Below the pieces are notes generated by a model that made no database searches, was not told the origin of the DNA, and worked only from the letters and a program-made list of their open reading frames with translations. DNA of 64,000 bases from Apiosordaria backusii (lineage: Eukaryota; Ascomycota; Sordariomycetes; Sordariales; Lasiosphaeriaceae). Where the stretch lies: assembly GCA_030549205.1 (NCBI GenBank), contig JAUKTV010000012.1, positions 1,116,001 to 1,180,000 of the forward strand, given 5' to 3'. A program made the position numbers and the translations under genes. Positions 24,155-36,394 of the stretch are shown piece after piece (positions within the stretch are counted from its first letter, which is position 1; each line of letters starts with the position of its first letter).

Positions 24155-25492
24155 CTAATCCATCTCCGACTTGATCTCATTGTCTTGCGCTGTAGGCTTC
24201 TCCTGTTCCTCCTCCTCCTCCTTCTTTACCTCTTCGGCCTTCGTACTGTCCAGCTCAGCCTTGGTAGGTTTCTCGTCAGCGTCCTCATCCTCGTCATCCC
24301 CGGCTTGACTGCCTCCATGCTCCTTCAGCACACCCCCCTTCCTCTTGGGGATAACCTCCATAAACGCCTGCCCCCAATCCCCGCACTGCAGCCACTTGGC
24401 CATAATCTCCACCACCTGGTTCGTCGTCAACACAAACCTGCTCTGCATGGCCATGAAATCGCCAATGGGCAACTTCGCATGCCTGACCTTGAACTCTTGT
24501 GCCCTCTTGTAACAAAGCCCCTTTTCCCTGTTTCTATCTACCAAACCGCCAATGATATACGACGTCCCTGGCTCGAGTCTGTCGAGGGTATAAGGCGAGT
24601 CGGAAGTGAGGTAGACAATGCTCTTATGCACGCTCTCATCTTTGACGTCTTCTGTGGATTTGTTGTCGAAGCTCGCATCCAGGCTCATATGCGGAATATT
24701 CCCAATCTCCATCGGCCTAACATGCTCAGGCAGCTCATAAGCCGTATATGGATGAATAAAATCATTCTGCACCCTCTTCGCGCACTCCACAAAGTTGTCC
24801 ACGGTAATCACCACATTCTTCCAATTGCTGTGGGTGTTCTTAAGCTTCGTCTCAAACCTCTCCTTGAGCTTTCCTCCAAATCCACTGATAGAAAGATGGG
24901 CTTGTTGCTTCTCCTTGCGGTTCATCGCATAAGACCGGGTGAGCTGGCTAGAAAGCGAAATAATCTCCCCCTCGCGCATGTAACTCTCAAAGTCGCAGTC
25001 GATGATGAACGAGATGGGAAGGTAGTTAACGTCAAGGGCTTCTTTGCGGGGGAGGAGGGCCGTTGGGTCGAGGCCTTGCTCGACGGCTTTGGCCATGAGC
25101 CCTTCTCGTTCTTCGCGGCGCTGGGCTTGCTTCTCGTGGCGCTTGTCTTTGCGCTTTTGTTTGCGCTGTTCGGCGTAGGCTTCGTAGGCGGCTTGTTTGC
25201 GCAGCTTCTTGAGCTCGCGCTTGGATGGAACGGGTTTGGCCTCTTCGGGGGTCGCGGGTGCTACGGCGGCGTTGGTATCCTCGGTGATCTCGGAGGGGTT
25301 GGAGGGCTGCTCGTCGTTGTTAACAGAGGGCGTGCTCTTCTTGAGAGTTCGGTCGTCGAGCTCGCTAACATCGATATCGGCCTTGCGCTTGCCATTGGCT
25401 GTCAGGAGGTTGCTGGAATCACTGGCAACGACCGGAGAGTCGACCATGTCGACGTCTGCTGTGACAGATTGCGGGTCGGTTTCGGTTGCCAT
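24155..25492 (-). CDS. TRM10: tRNA (guanine-N1)-methyltransferase, position 9
   Basis: SPOUT-fold methyltransferase that makes m1G9 in cytoplasmic tRNAs. A single 445-residue exon from the ATG at 25492. An acidic/disordered N-terminus of about 85 residues is followed by a Lys/Arg-rich helix (SKRELKKLRKQ, RKQKRKDKRHEKQ) that contacts tRNA, then the SPOUT domain: IIDCDFESYM, SSQLTRSYAMNR, VYLTSDSP with the conserved Asp, YIIGGLVDRNREKG (cofactor loop), AKLPIGDF and VLTTNQVVEI. The C-terminus is an acidic Lys/Glu tail. It is divergent from MSH2, 434 bp apart. Confidence 0.96.
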   Translation of the reverse strand: MATETDPQSVTADVDMVDSPVVASDSSNLLTANGKRKADIDVSELDDRTLKKSTPSVNNDEQPSNPSEITEDTNAAVAPATPEEAKPVPSKRELKKLRKQAAYEAYAEQRKQKRKDKRHEKQAQRREEREGLMAKAVEQGLDPTALLPRKEALDVNYLPISFIIDCDFESYMREGEIISLSSQLTRSYAMNRKEKQQAHLSISGFGGKLKERFETKLKNTHSNWKNVVITVDNFVECAKRVQNDFIHPYTAYELPEHVRPMEIGNIPHMSLDASFDNKSTEDVKDESVHKSIVYLTSDSPYTLDRLEPGTSYIIGGLVDRNREKGLCYKRAQEFKVRHAKLPIGDFMAMQSRFVLTTNQVVEIMAKWLQCGDWGQAFMEVIPKRKGGVLKEHGGSQAGDDEDEDADEKPTKAELDSTKAEEVKKEEEEEQEKPTAQDNEIKSEMD

Positions 25493-25926
25493 GCTACTAC
25501 TGGGAAACGCAATGATAGCAGGCTGAACGGTTGGAGTTATATGTAGAGCCGCTTGCTGGAGAAGGCGCTGGTTGGAAAAATTGGTTGTAGGCTATTGGCA
25601 GAGAATAATCGCAGTGAGTCCCTTGATCTGTCAATTATCAATTGAGCTCAGCGGGAGGTGGGGTTTGTGACTTGAGCTTTAATTTTTTGGCGCAGGCACT
25701 GGCAGAATTACCCCACCAAATGCTGGGGGTGCTGGGCGGTGAAGGCTTAGTTGGCTGGGCAGCGCGCTCAGGCGCGTCTTCTTTAATTGAGTCGCGTCTC
25801 CCCAGGCCCAGGGGCAAGTTCCTTCATGATAGTCCCGACAATTTGGCTCCCCATCCATCTCAACTTCGGGATGTCACCAAAAGCTGTACAACTCTAGTAC
25901 AGAATCAGATCACAGAAACAGCCAAC
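25493..25926. promoter_or_regulatory. TRM10-MSH2 divergent promoter with CGCGT cores (25773-25797)
   Basis: Two CGCGT cores, at 25773-25777 and 25793-25797, lie 130-154 bp before the MSH2 ATG. On the other strand both read GACGCG. They are imperfect MCB-type sites, as seen at replication and repair genes in yeasts. Regulation by MBF is inferred. Confidence 0.35.
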
Positions 25927-28752
25927 ATGTCTTCCAGGCCCGAGTTAAAGGTACACTAACCTTTTCTTATTCAATTTCTGGACCTGTCTAACAAAGCAAT
26001 CCTCTAGGTCGACGATGAACACGGCTTCATTCGCTACTACAAATCCCTTCCCAAGGTCGACGAGGACGTGATTCGCATATTCGATCGAGGGGATTGGTAC
26101 ACCGCACATGGGGAGGATGCCAACTTCATTGCACGTACTGTCTACAAGACAACTTCGGTTGTCAGGCAACTTGGCAAAAATGACCACACCGGCCTGCCCT
26201 CAGTCACTATGACGGTCACCGTCTTTCGACAGTTTCTCCGAGAAGCTCTATACAAACTGGGAAAGAGAATTGAGATCTATGCTAGTCCGAACGGGCGTAT
26301 GAATTGGAAGATTGTGAAGCAGGCCTCGCCAGGCAATCTGCAGGACGTCGAAGACGAGCTGGGCGGTCAGTTTGAAGGAGCGCCAGTGATTTTGGCTGTC
26401 AAAATCACAGCGAAGGCATCAGAAGGAAGGACAGTCGGTGTATGCTTTGCGGATGCTAGTGTGAGGGAGCTGGGAGTCAGCGAGTTTCTTGACAACGACC
26501 TCTACTCCAACTTCGAATCCCTAGTTATCCAACTCGGCGTCAAGGAGTGCCTCATTCAGATCGACAAGGCAGAGAAAGACAAAGATCCAGAGCTGGCAAA
26601 GCTGAGGCAGATTCTCGACAGCTGTGGCATCGCCGTCTCGGAAAGGCCTGCAGGGGAGTTTGGCACCAAGGACATCGAGCAGGATCTGGCAAGGCTGCTG
26701 AAGGACGAGCGGTCTGCGACGCTGCTCCCACAGACCGACTTGAAACTTGCTATGGGCTCAGCAGCAGCCCTGATCAAGTACCTTGGTGTTCTACACGACC
26801 CCTCCAACTTCGGACAATACCAGCTCTATCAGCACGATCTCGCACAGTTCATGAAACTTGATGCTGCGGCACTCAAGGCTCTCAATCTGATGCCTGGTGC
26901 CAGAGACGGTGCCAAGACCATGAGTCTCTACGGCCTGCTGAATCACTGCAAGACTCCTGTTGGCAGCAGGCTACTGTCACAATGGCTAAAACAGCCTCTG
27001 ATGGACAAGACCGAAATCGAAAAACGTCAGCAGCTTGTCGAAGTGTTTGTAAACGACACTGAGCTTCGACAGACTATGCAGGAGGAGCATCTCAGATCCA
27101 TTCCTGATCTTTACAGACTATCCAAGCGCTTCCAACGCAAGAAGGCTACCCTAGAAGATGTTGTCAGAGCCTACCAGGTTGTCATCCGCCTGCCCGGTTT
27201 CCTGGGCACACTAGAGGGTGTCATGGACGAGGCAGCCCGCGACCCTCTTGACGAGGCTTACACCAACAAACTCCGAGAGCTTTCCAATAGTCTCGTAAAA
27301 CTCCAGGAAATGGTGGAAACCACTGTCGACCTCGACGCCCTTGAGAACCACGAGTTCATCATCAAGCCCGACTTTGACGACAGTCTCCGCATCATCCGCA
27401 AGCGGCTCGATAAACTGCGCTCAGACATGGACAAGGAGTTTTCCGAAGCAGCCAACGACCTCGACCAAGAGAGAGACAAGAAGATCTTTCTCGAAAACCA
27501 CAAAGTCCACGGCTGGTGTATGCGTCTGACCAGAACAGAAGCTGGCTGCATCCGCAACAAGTCGCGCTACCAAGAATGCTCAACTCAGAAGAACGGCGTC
27601 TACTTCACCACGAAAACCCTTCAAGGCTACCGCCGCGAGTTCGACCAGCTCTCTCAGAATTATAACAGAACTCAATCCGGGCTCGTCAACGAAGTCGTAG
27701 GCGTAGCAGCCTCCTACTGCCCTGTCCTCGAGAAGTTAGGTGGCGTCCTGGCCCACCTCGACGTGATCGTCTCCCTCGCCCATTGCGCGGAGAATGCTCC
27801 CATTTCTTACACCCGCCCCAAAATCCACCACCGCGGCCAGGGGCAGACAATCCTCACCGAAGCTCGCCACCCCTGCATGGAAATGCAAGACGACGTGACC
27901 TTCATCACCAACGACGTCACCCTCACCCGGGACGAATCCTCATTCTTGATCATCACCGGTCCCAACATGGGCGGCAAGTCCACATACATCCGCCAAATAG
28001 GCGTCATAGCCCTCATGGCCCAAATCGGCTCTTTTGTCCCCTGCGAGTCCGCCGAAGTCACAATCTTTGATAGCATCCTCGCCCGCGTCGGCGCGTCAGA
28101 CTCGCAGCTCAAGGGAGTCTCCACCTTCATGGCCGAGATGCTGGAGACAGCCAACATCCTCAAATCCGCGACTTCCGAGTCTCTGATCATCATTGACGAA
28201 CTCGGCCGCGGCACCTCCACCTACGACGGGTTCGGTCTCGCGTGGGCGATTTCGGAACACATCATCCAGCAAATCGGCTGCTTCGCTCTTTTTGCCACGC
28301 ATTTCCACGAGTTGACCGCCCTTGCGGACAAGTACCCTCAAGTCCAAAACCTGCACGTCACCGCGCACATCACTTCTGATCATGACAACGAAAAGGCAAA
28401 GAGGGAGGTGACGCTGCTTTACAAACTCGCCCCTGGAATTTGTGATCAATCATTCGGTATCCACGTTGCTGAACTGGTCCGTTTCCCTGACAAGGTGGTG
28501 AGGATGGCGAAGAGGAAGGCGGATGAGCTGGAGGATTTCACTTCTAAACACGAGTTGGGGACGGTGAAATACAGCAAGGAGGATGTGGAGCAGGGGAGCG
28601 CACTGCTGAAGGATGTTTTGGTGAAATGGAAGGATCAAGTGAAGGAGGGGAACATGACGAAGCAGGAGATGGTCGAGAAGCTGAGGGAGTTGGTCAAGAG
28701 CGACGCGAGGCTGGAGGCGAACCCGTTTTTTCAGAGTGTCAAGACTTTGTAA
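25927..28752 (+). CDS. MSH2: DNA mismatch repair protein MutS homolog 2
   Basis: Common subunit of MutS-alpha and MutS-beta; recognises mismatches and loops in nuclear DNA. Exon 1 is only eight codons (25927..25950). A 57-bp intron with a TCTAAC branch leads to exon 2 at 26008, giving 922 residues, close to other fungal Msh2 proteins. Connector, lever and clamp domains fill the middle. The ATPase is clear: Walker A GPNMGGKSTYIRQ (about residue 659), the Q-loop/ST region with GASDSQLKGVSTFMAEM, Walker B IIDELGRGTSTYDG (about 735), and FATHFHEL. The C-terminal helix-turn-helix dimerisation segment is present. The neighbour RPN3 converges on it. Confidence 0.98.
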
Positions 28753-29727
28753 GGCTGTGTTGTGGCGAATTATTTGCGTGTGGGAAAGGGGTGTGTTGTG
28801 CTATCATCTTTTAATGGGCTTTGCTTTGGGAAGTGGCTGGAAAGGTTACGGAAAGGGGGTTTTAATGGGAGTAAGGGGTTTATATTTAGCAAAGGGGGCA
28901 AAGACTGTGTGTTTACACTTGCTATGAAAGGGAAAAGGGCAAAGACAATTAGCTTAGGTTGCGAAAATACCAGTGTGAAATAATAGACCAGATTCTATCA
29001 CTTAAATTTAGTAATTGCTCACCAGATCAAATCTCATTTACGGTAAATATCAGAACATATATCCATCACCTTTCCTTCCAAAAAGAGGCCTTGACATCCA
29101 TACCAAATGAAATGACCCAGCGAGCGGGTGCGATACAATGACAGACAGTTCGCTCTACTATCACTATCATATATTTTACCACATAAGCAATATCATCATC
29201 ATCAGCAACGACAACAACACTTCAAATTTCATTATCTTTCCCCATCCCACCAATCTACTGTTCCTAACCATACCTAGCAGACTCTATTCTACCCTTAGCA
29301 CCACCACCACCACCACCACTCTCACCCATCACATCAACTCACAGACACACCAACCACAGTCAAAATACTGACTCCACTCATATTTCTTTCGTCTAATTCT
29401 TCTCGCTTCCATGACCGACCCCCTCCCCCCCCCTTCCACCCCTTTCGCCCTATAACCTCCTTTCTCTCTTCCATTCCACCTCCCCCCCCCCCCCCCCCTC
29501 TCTCTCTCCTCAATATGGTAGTGTAAGTTGTAAAGGTACAAGGAACAAGAAACACACCAACTCTTGAATGTCGTCGAATGTTCCGTGAATGTGGGAAAAG
29601 AGACAGAAAAACTCAAGGAAAAGAAACCCAGAGCGAGAAAAAAACATGCGAGGATAAAAACTACAATAACCACCCCCAACAATCACCACCACCTTCGCCC
29701 CCCATAGCACTTAGTGTAGTGTCATAA
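28753..29727. other. Convergent intergenic region, AT-rich then pyrimidine-rich
   Basis: Lies between the 3' ends of MSH2 and RPN3. The first half is AT-rich; a CAC/ACC trinucleotide run lies near 29299-29319, a polypyrimidine stretch covers about 29400-29515, and a C17 run lies at 29482-29498. No gene was recognised. Confidence 0.5.
29482..29498. repeat. C17 homopolymer
   Basis: Seventeen consecutive C on the plus strand, followed by (CT)n. It lies in the shared 3' region of MSH2 and RPN3. Length may be unstable or mis-assembled. Confidence 0.8.
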
Positions 29728-31607
29728 TTACATCCCCTCAAACTCCCCCCCGAGATCATCCTCGTCCAAATCCCCCTCCTGAATCTCCTTCGCCATCTCC
29801 CTCTCGCGCTCCCTGGCTTCTTGAGCATTCTTGAGTTCAAGACGGTGCTGATTCATGGGGAATCTCATTGCCTGTTGTCCGGTATCACATTAGCACCACA
29901 CCACATCACTCCCACATGAAAGAAAAGAAATGAAAAACTCACCTTCACACTCTCATCATGCAGCGCCAAACAAGCCCGAATCCGGTCGTGAAACGTCTCC
30001 CCCGGCTCCTTCGTGGCATACACATCCCCCATCTCCTTGCTCTTCATGAACCCATGCTCCCTGTCCAGCGTCGCCTCAATCACACCATCCCTGATCGCCT
30101 TGGCAACGATGTACTCTGCGCTCTCCTCGCTCCCGAGGTGCAGACGGATGCAGATGTCTCTCAGAGAAATGCGGCTGTAGCTCAAGCTCATCATCCGAAT
30201 ACCGGTCTTGATGACGTTTTGGCGCAGGCGCAAGATCAAAGTGTAAGTACCATCCCGGCGGAAGGTGTCGCCGTGCTGGGCGACGATGCTCTCAAAGTCT
30301 TCCAAGTCGCCCACGCGGACGGCCCGGACAAGCAAGAAGTACGGGTGGAGAGCAGCCTCCATGGTGGGTTGCCGGAATGTAGCACGGTCGGGAATATCAC
30401 CCATTAGCAACTCCACGACAAGCAACAACTTCGTTGCCGTTTGGCTGAAGCCAAGGGCGCAGACATTCGAGGGCGCCTTTCGTGTAGCGGCCGTCAGGTG
30501 GTTGTGGGCCTCGGTGTAGAGCAGCTGGATGGCCCGCACCTTGCCGAGATAGTACAGGTACCGCGCGACCTGGTTATTGGCGGCATTCTCGGGGAACTGT
30601 GTGTGGGAAACCAAAAGATCGGCTTGTGAAATGTGCGACGTCAACAGATAGTTTCGGAGCAACAAAACAATGACCGAAGCTTGTGTATCAGTGTCCTTGC
30701 GAAGAACAGCTGTTCGGAGAGCGGCGAGGAGAACTGGTCGGATAGAAACGATCGGGGACTGGGAGGAAGGCGGCAGAGGCGCGAGCTGCTCGGCAAACAG
30801 TGAGTAGTAAAAGTACACCTTGGCCGAGAGACCGTCGAGAGTGCGGCGGTTCAAAGTCTGAATCCTGTCGATCAGGAAGCGCGAGAACTCGAGACCCTGT
30901 TGCCACTGCTTGTTGTCATGAAGTAGAACCTGTGTCAAAATCCCAAGGAAGACATCAATCTCGGGAATGATCTCCTTCGCCTCCTTCTTCGCGCCGTTCT
31001 TGCCAGCAGCCTTAGGCTCGCTGTCAATCTCCATCTCGTTACCGGACTGACGACCCAGGGGCACATCCGATCGCCCAATCGCCTGCAACAGCCCAGTAGC
31101 AGTCTCGGCGCCGGGAGAAGTCGAGGTGTAGGTCTCTGAGATGGCCTGAGCTAGAATATCGGGAGTCAGCCGTTTCCGGATCGACGAGACGGAGCGCAAC
31201 GCGCGAAGGGTGAATCTGGCGTCGAAGAGCGCGACGGCACGATCTAAGAGCGCAAAGTTGCTCTTGATGTCTGTTTGCACATCAAGCCACTGTCAGTACA
31301 TCCCTCAAGCCACACAGCCAGCATCAACAAGAAACATACCACTCAAAGTCTGAACAACCGGATCAACCTTGACCTCTCCGCCCTCCTCCTTCTCATCAAC
31401 ATCCATAGCAACGTCACCATCCGCATCATTCTTCTGAGCGCCCTGCTTCTTCGGCGGCGGCACCACAACAGTCATCTTCTCATCCTCGCCCTCCTTGACA
31501 CCCTTCTTCCCCGCCTTGGGCTTGAGATCCTTCTTGTCCTTCATGTCGTTTCCTCCTCTGTAGCCGCCGTTTTCAACGGGTTCCTTATCGGGTGTCTTTC
31601 CGGGCAT
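29728..31607 (-). CDS. RPN3: 26S proteasome regulatory subunit Rpn3 (PSMD3)
   Basis: PCI-domain subunit of the 19S lid, needed for proteasome assembly and substrate deubiquitination. Exons are 31607..31340, 31270..29943 and 29871..29728 (introns 69 and 71 bp), giving 579 residues. The first about 85 residues are Lys/Glu-rich. Helical repeats follow (RAVALFDARFTLRALRSV, EFSRFLIDRIQTL), then the PCI domain with QPTMEAALHPYFLLVRAVR, YSRISLRDICIRL and VAKAIRDGVIEATLD. The last exon gives an acidic tail ending in EFEGM. Splice phases (1, 0) are consistent throughout. Confidence 0.96.
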
Positions 31608-32883
31608 GGTTCAAGCTGTCGGGTGGTTCTGTGTGTAAAAAGGTTGGAAAGACTAAATCGCCCGGTGGAGGTTTCGACGACGGGAGACGTTGGCGCTGGG
31701 GGAAGGGGCGACCGATCGCGAAAGCGCGCTCTGTTGGCTTTTGGTTGTTCTGTCAGATGGGGCGAACCTCAACTAAGCAACAGGGCTGCTGCTCGGCTTT
31801 TGGGAAAGCGGCACGCACGTCAACTCTGGGTTCAAACAACAACGGGGAGAGCTCTCTGGGTTCACTAAAAACCCTCTGTATCGCCGTTACGCTCTTGGCT
31901 TGGTTGTAAATAAAAGGAGTTGCTTGAATGTGATGCAAGAAAAAGCTCGAAGTGATGGATGAGCGAGCACTCAGGTCACAAACCAAACAGCAGGCGGCAC
32001 GGGCCAAGTTGGAAAAGGCAAGGCAGCGGGAGGAAGTACGCAGCCCGGGATCGGTACCTCACCTGTGGGTGGCGGTTGGCGGGGCAGGTCTGGTACCTCA
32101 TTGGGCGCCGGTACCTGTCTTGCACCTCCCCCAAAATGCGGCTGCTGCAGAGAGAGCTCCCTGGCTTTGGTAACCCGACCCACTTTTGGGCAGGCTGGAC
32201 ACTGGGATCAGCTTTGTGACGTTGTCGATTTGCTGCCTGTTGGCTCCACATTTTCCCCAACCGGACCTTACAGCATGACGGGCTTCTCACGTCTTCAGCT
32301 TATCACTATTTCTTCTCTACCTGGTACACTAGATATCAATTCTATGGCGACTAATCGAACACGATTTCCAAACTCTTAGGGGACAGTAATGGTACTCAGT
32401 TACTACTCTGTCCATCATACAAATAACGTCTGCTGAAGAAGCCATCTCCATAAATAGACCACCCTGTCCATACACAGAGCAGCCTCCCCATTCCGTGTCC
32501 TTGTCTCACAGCAAGGACCCAGTCGTGCTAGTTCATCCTCATACGCAGTAAACTACTTCCACAAACATAGTAGCAAAAGGCTTCATTATCACCACCAGGC
32601 CAAGCTAATCTAAAAAACTAAACACCAGGACCGATTTTCCCCCTTTGTGAATAATCCTCCGATTCAGATGTTCTGGTTCCCCCTATCCCCAAGAGTCCCA
32701 AGGTATCAGTTATTCCCTTATGCCATCCTAGAACGCCGGGTAAGAAAACCGAAAGAAGAAGTGAAAAACGCCATACGAAAACCCATACAGTGACCATGTG
32801 ATTGCGCTCCTGGCTGCTGCGCTTCTCTAAAAGCTTTCCCCCCATACCAGGTATTAATCCGTTGAAAAAAAGAAAACAAGAAG
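31608..32883. other. Intergenic region
   Basis: RPN3 upstream region and TAF12 3' region. Three GGTACC sites occur at 32050-32120 within GC-rich sequence. No coding frame shows recognisable content. The last 250 bp probably form the TAF12 3' UTR. Confidence 0.5.
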
Positions 32884-35207
32884 TCAAAGGTCCCCCTTGC
32901 CAGGAACAACCTTGGCAGCCTGGACAGCACTCATCTTTTTGATCCACGAGTTGTTAGGCTGCACCTTCCTGACAGTCCTCAACTCCTCAGACGAGTAGCC
33001 AGGAATGCGGATGTTGTAAGTGCGCTCCAGCACAAGCTGCAAGTCGCGAATCTCGAGCACCTTAGATCCGCGCTCCTTGGCGTTGCGGCAAGCTTGGTGA
33101 AGGACGTTGTCGACGAAGGCATCGGCGAGGTTGAGAACCGACTGTTGCCAAGTTAGCACGTAGTCTAGATAAAATAAAGAAAAAATAAACAAAATCATTT
33201 GCTGACCTCTTCAACATCGGGAGTCAACATGTTGCCATCCTGGCCTTCGGCAGTTCCACCGCAAACCTGGCGCACCAGCTCATCCAGCTTCTTCTTGTTG
33301 AGAATGCGCTCGCCCTCGCCCTCGATCTGATAGGCTGGAGTCTTGGGAAGAACCGGCTGGTTCAAAACGCCGCCGGCAGTGCCGCCGCCGCCGCTAAGGG
33401 TGGGACGACCGCTGCCAATACCACCGATATGGGAGGCCGGCTTGGGCATCTGGGCGGCTTGGTCGTGCAAAGTCTTGGGAATCGCAAACTTGGAAGCGTT
33501 CAACGCGGCCGACTGTGGCTGAATTTGTTGCGGCGGGTGCGCGTGAGGATGACCCTGCGAACTCGTCGCGATGGAAGCAGATCCTGGGGGCGGGCCGGTG
33601 GCTGGTGTAGACATAGTTGGGGGTCCGGCGATGGATCCGGGCCGCGATTGCGACGCCGAATTGACAGCGGCAGCGTTGACAGCCGCGGCGTGAGTGAGTG
33701 GTTGAATGTTGGAATTGTTGATGTTGGTGGTAGGAGTCGCCGACTGGGGAGTCTGGATGCGGGCCGAGTTTTGAGTAGGAGTTCCGGCTGAGGGCATGCC
33801 ACGCGCAGCAGCAGCGAGTGCCGTGTTGAGAGGCGCAGGTATCGGAGTGGGTTGTGTGCCCGGCTCAACTTTAATCGGCGCTTGAGTCGGAGGCTGCGAC
33901 TGCGACTGCGAGTGCGAGTGTGAGAGAGGCACTTGAGAAGGCGGTGGCTGCGAAATGGGCGTGGATTGTGTTTGCACTGGCGTTGCCGGAGTCTGGACTT
34001 GGGTCTGATGTGGGTGCTGTGGTTGTGAAGGCGCCTGCTGCTGTGGGGGCTGGTTGTTATTCACTGCTCCCCCCATGCGACCCGCAGCCAGCTGCTGCTT
34101 TTTGGCAGCCTCAAAGGCTGCACTGACGGCTGCCGTGGCTGGCTGCATCGGCCCTCCTCCTGGAGCCGAAGCCGCTGCCGCTCCACTGACACCCGCTCCA
34201 ACCTGTCCTGCCGCAGGACCACCACCTGGAGCTCCCGGGGTGCCGTTCGGAAGTGTCCCCGTGCCTGGCTTTTGTACAATGTACTGTCTCCGAATATTAG
34301 TTGCGATGTTAAGAGCCTCGGCATTCAACTTCTCGTGAAGTGCCTTTTTCTTCTTCAGCTCCTCGGCCTCTGCTGGCGCGAGGTTCGGCTTGGCCAGCGC
34401 GTCGTTGAGTTGCTTGATATTGTTGCGAGTGTTATCGATACTGAAAAGCGCCCGTGCATACTGGGCCTTGACCGACTCGAGCCACTTGCCCTTGTCTGCC
34501 ACTGCCAGGGTGGCCGGGGGAGCAAACTGAAGGTCGTTGATGTGGGCGGCAATATAAGGCGGCATCGCCCGGTTTGGTTGCTGAGGTCGATTTGCACCCC
34601 CGGCTACCTGCCCGGGCTGACCTCCTGTCGGGGCCTGAGCTTGACCACCACCTGCCATTCCACCGACGCTCTGAACTCCGGGTCCTACACCTCCCTGGTT
34701 GGCGTTGGCCTGGGTCTGTCCATTTTGTTGTTGAAGGTGAAGCTGTTGTTGGGCTTGTTGCTGAAGCTGCTGCTGCTGCTGCGCGGCTTGTTGAGCAGCC
34801 TGCATCTGCTGCTGAGCTCGCTGCTGCATCTGGTGCTGCTGGTGTTGAACCTGCTGGGCCTGGTTAACTTGTTGGTGCTGTTGTTGCATCATTGTTCGAC
34901 GGCTGTTGACCTTGGACGTTAACATGCGACCGAACTCGGCAATCTTGGCCTTCGCCGTCGTCTGCTCTGAGGAGCCCGCCGGCGCCCCGTCATGGATCTT
35001 CCAGAGCTGAGCCAGACCCTTGGTATATTTGTCCCTCTCCTCGGCGGTAAGAGCCTGGATATGCTGCATCTGTTCAGGCCGGTACATCGGGACACCGGCC
35101 GGGGGACCATTCGCGGCGCCAGCTGGGCGATTCTGGACACCGCCAGCAGCCTGCATGTTTTGACCATTTGGCTGGCCGACCATGCCCTGGCCGGGTCCTT
35201 GGTTCAT
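32884..35207 (-). CDS. TAF12: TFIID/SAGA subunit TAF12 with long glutamine-rich N-terminus
   Basis: Histone-fold protein that pairs with TAF4 in TFIID and Ada1 in SAGA. Exons are 35207..33207 and 33141..32884 (65-bp intron), giving 752 residues. The N-terminal two thirds are low complexity: a Gln-rich run at about residues 105-165 built from mixed CAG/CAA codons, and Ala/Pro/Gly/Gln/Ser-rich stretches to about 600. The histone fold spans the splice: KKKLDELVRQVCG in exon 1, then SVLNLADAFVDNVLHQAC, RGSKVLEIRDLQLVLE and YNIRIPG in exon 2. The upstream Gln-rich part is typical of fungal homologs and is probably disordered. Confidence 0.95.
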
Positions 35208-36394
35208 GGTATCCGTCGTCGTGGGATCGTGGAGAGGTGAAAGTGGTTGCTAACTTTGAATCCTGTATCGAGCTTGGAGACCTTGTATCGAGTGCCTAGG
35301 GTAGAGAGCCGTGTGATTAGCTACCGCGAAAGAACTAAAGTGTACAAGAGCGTAGAATTCCAGCGAGATTTTCTCGGCGATGGAAGATTTCCCTCCGAGG
35401 TTCGCAGACCCTCGATGTGGTGATGAGGGAAGGCAGAAAGTATCGAGGATGAAGCTAATGAAAAAGGCAACGCGAAGCGTGTGTCGTTGAGTCTATGACG
35501 GGATTTACCGATATAAGGCAGGCGACAATGGTCCGTGCGGGTGGTCAAGATTATCTGATCCTCCAACCACGGGATCTTGAGGCGTGGATATTTTGCCTAG
35601 GTATTTTGCTACCATCGTAAAATTTTCAATAGTCTTTCTTGAATTGAGAAAAAAGCGTCCAATTTAGAGTTAAAACCGGAGCCATCTAGTGACCCGCCAT
35701 GCGCTCTTGCTCTGGTGGAAGGTGGCCTCAATACTTGCATCATTGCGAAGCCATCAGACCCGCTCACGAGGCTTAACAGAAGCCTTGATGGCAGAATAAA
35801 AGTTCGAGGATATTGAATGGAAGAGAACACTGCTTTTCGCCAAGCTCAAAGGTTGCGACATTGCTATGTGTTGAGAAAGGTCTGCCGAGCCTTCTATCAG
35901 TCTATCTAATAGTCGAGGAAGCATTCCAAACTGTGGGTATAGCATCATTTCTTTGCATAGATATCGTGTGAAGGTTGATCCAAACTCTGAATTGATACCC
36001 GTACCAGTGCCATGTTGCATTGCACTCTCCGAGATTGGAAGAAGCAAAATTTCAATGGAGGGAATCCCACACCACCGGAACGTAGGTGGCATCCTTGTCT
36101 TGTCGCCCTAGCTTCACTACCAGGTATGAATACATCAGTGCAGTGAACAATTCAGCTAGTATTTCACATGTCACGAATCACTACGCTCTATCAGGTATCA
36201 TCAACCAGTAATGTTAAGCAACGCAAATCATCAACTCAATGTTAAATAGTCAAGTGCACCTTAAACATCCCCCATAACTAACCCCCATGCAATGCATCAA
36301 TTAAGCAAAACACTGAACTTTCCGGTCGTCGACTCATGATCATAATCTTCATCATCATTAGCTCATCCCCATAACCCTCACCCGTTAAGTCCCC
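35208..36394. other. Intergenic region with one weak open frame
   Basis: TAF12 promoter plus DNA downstream of the unknown acidic gene. A minus-strand frame at 35754-36092 (112 residues) starts at a true ATG and has fairly protein-like composition, with no Met-start homologs or motifs I recognise. It may be chance or a gene remnant, so it is not called separately. Confidence 0.4.

Noticed and set aside
34690..34890. CTG/TTG-rich stretch looking like a trinucleotide repeat
   Set aside because: It is the mixed CAG/CAA glutamine-rich coding part of TAF12, without a long pure repeat.
35754..36092. 112-residue ATG-started minus-strand frame
   Set aside because: Composition is plausible, but no homology signal, splice context or promoter evidence supports it.
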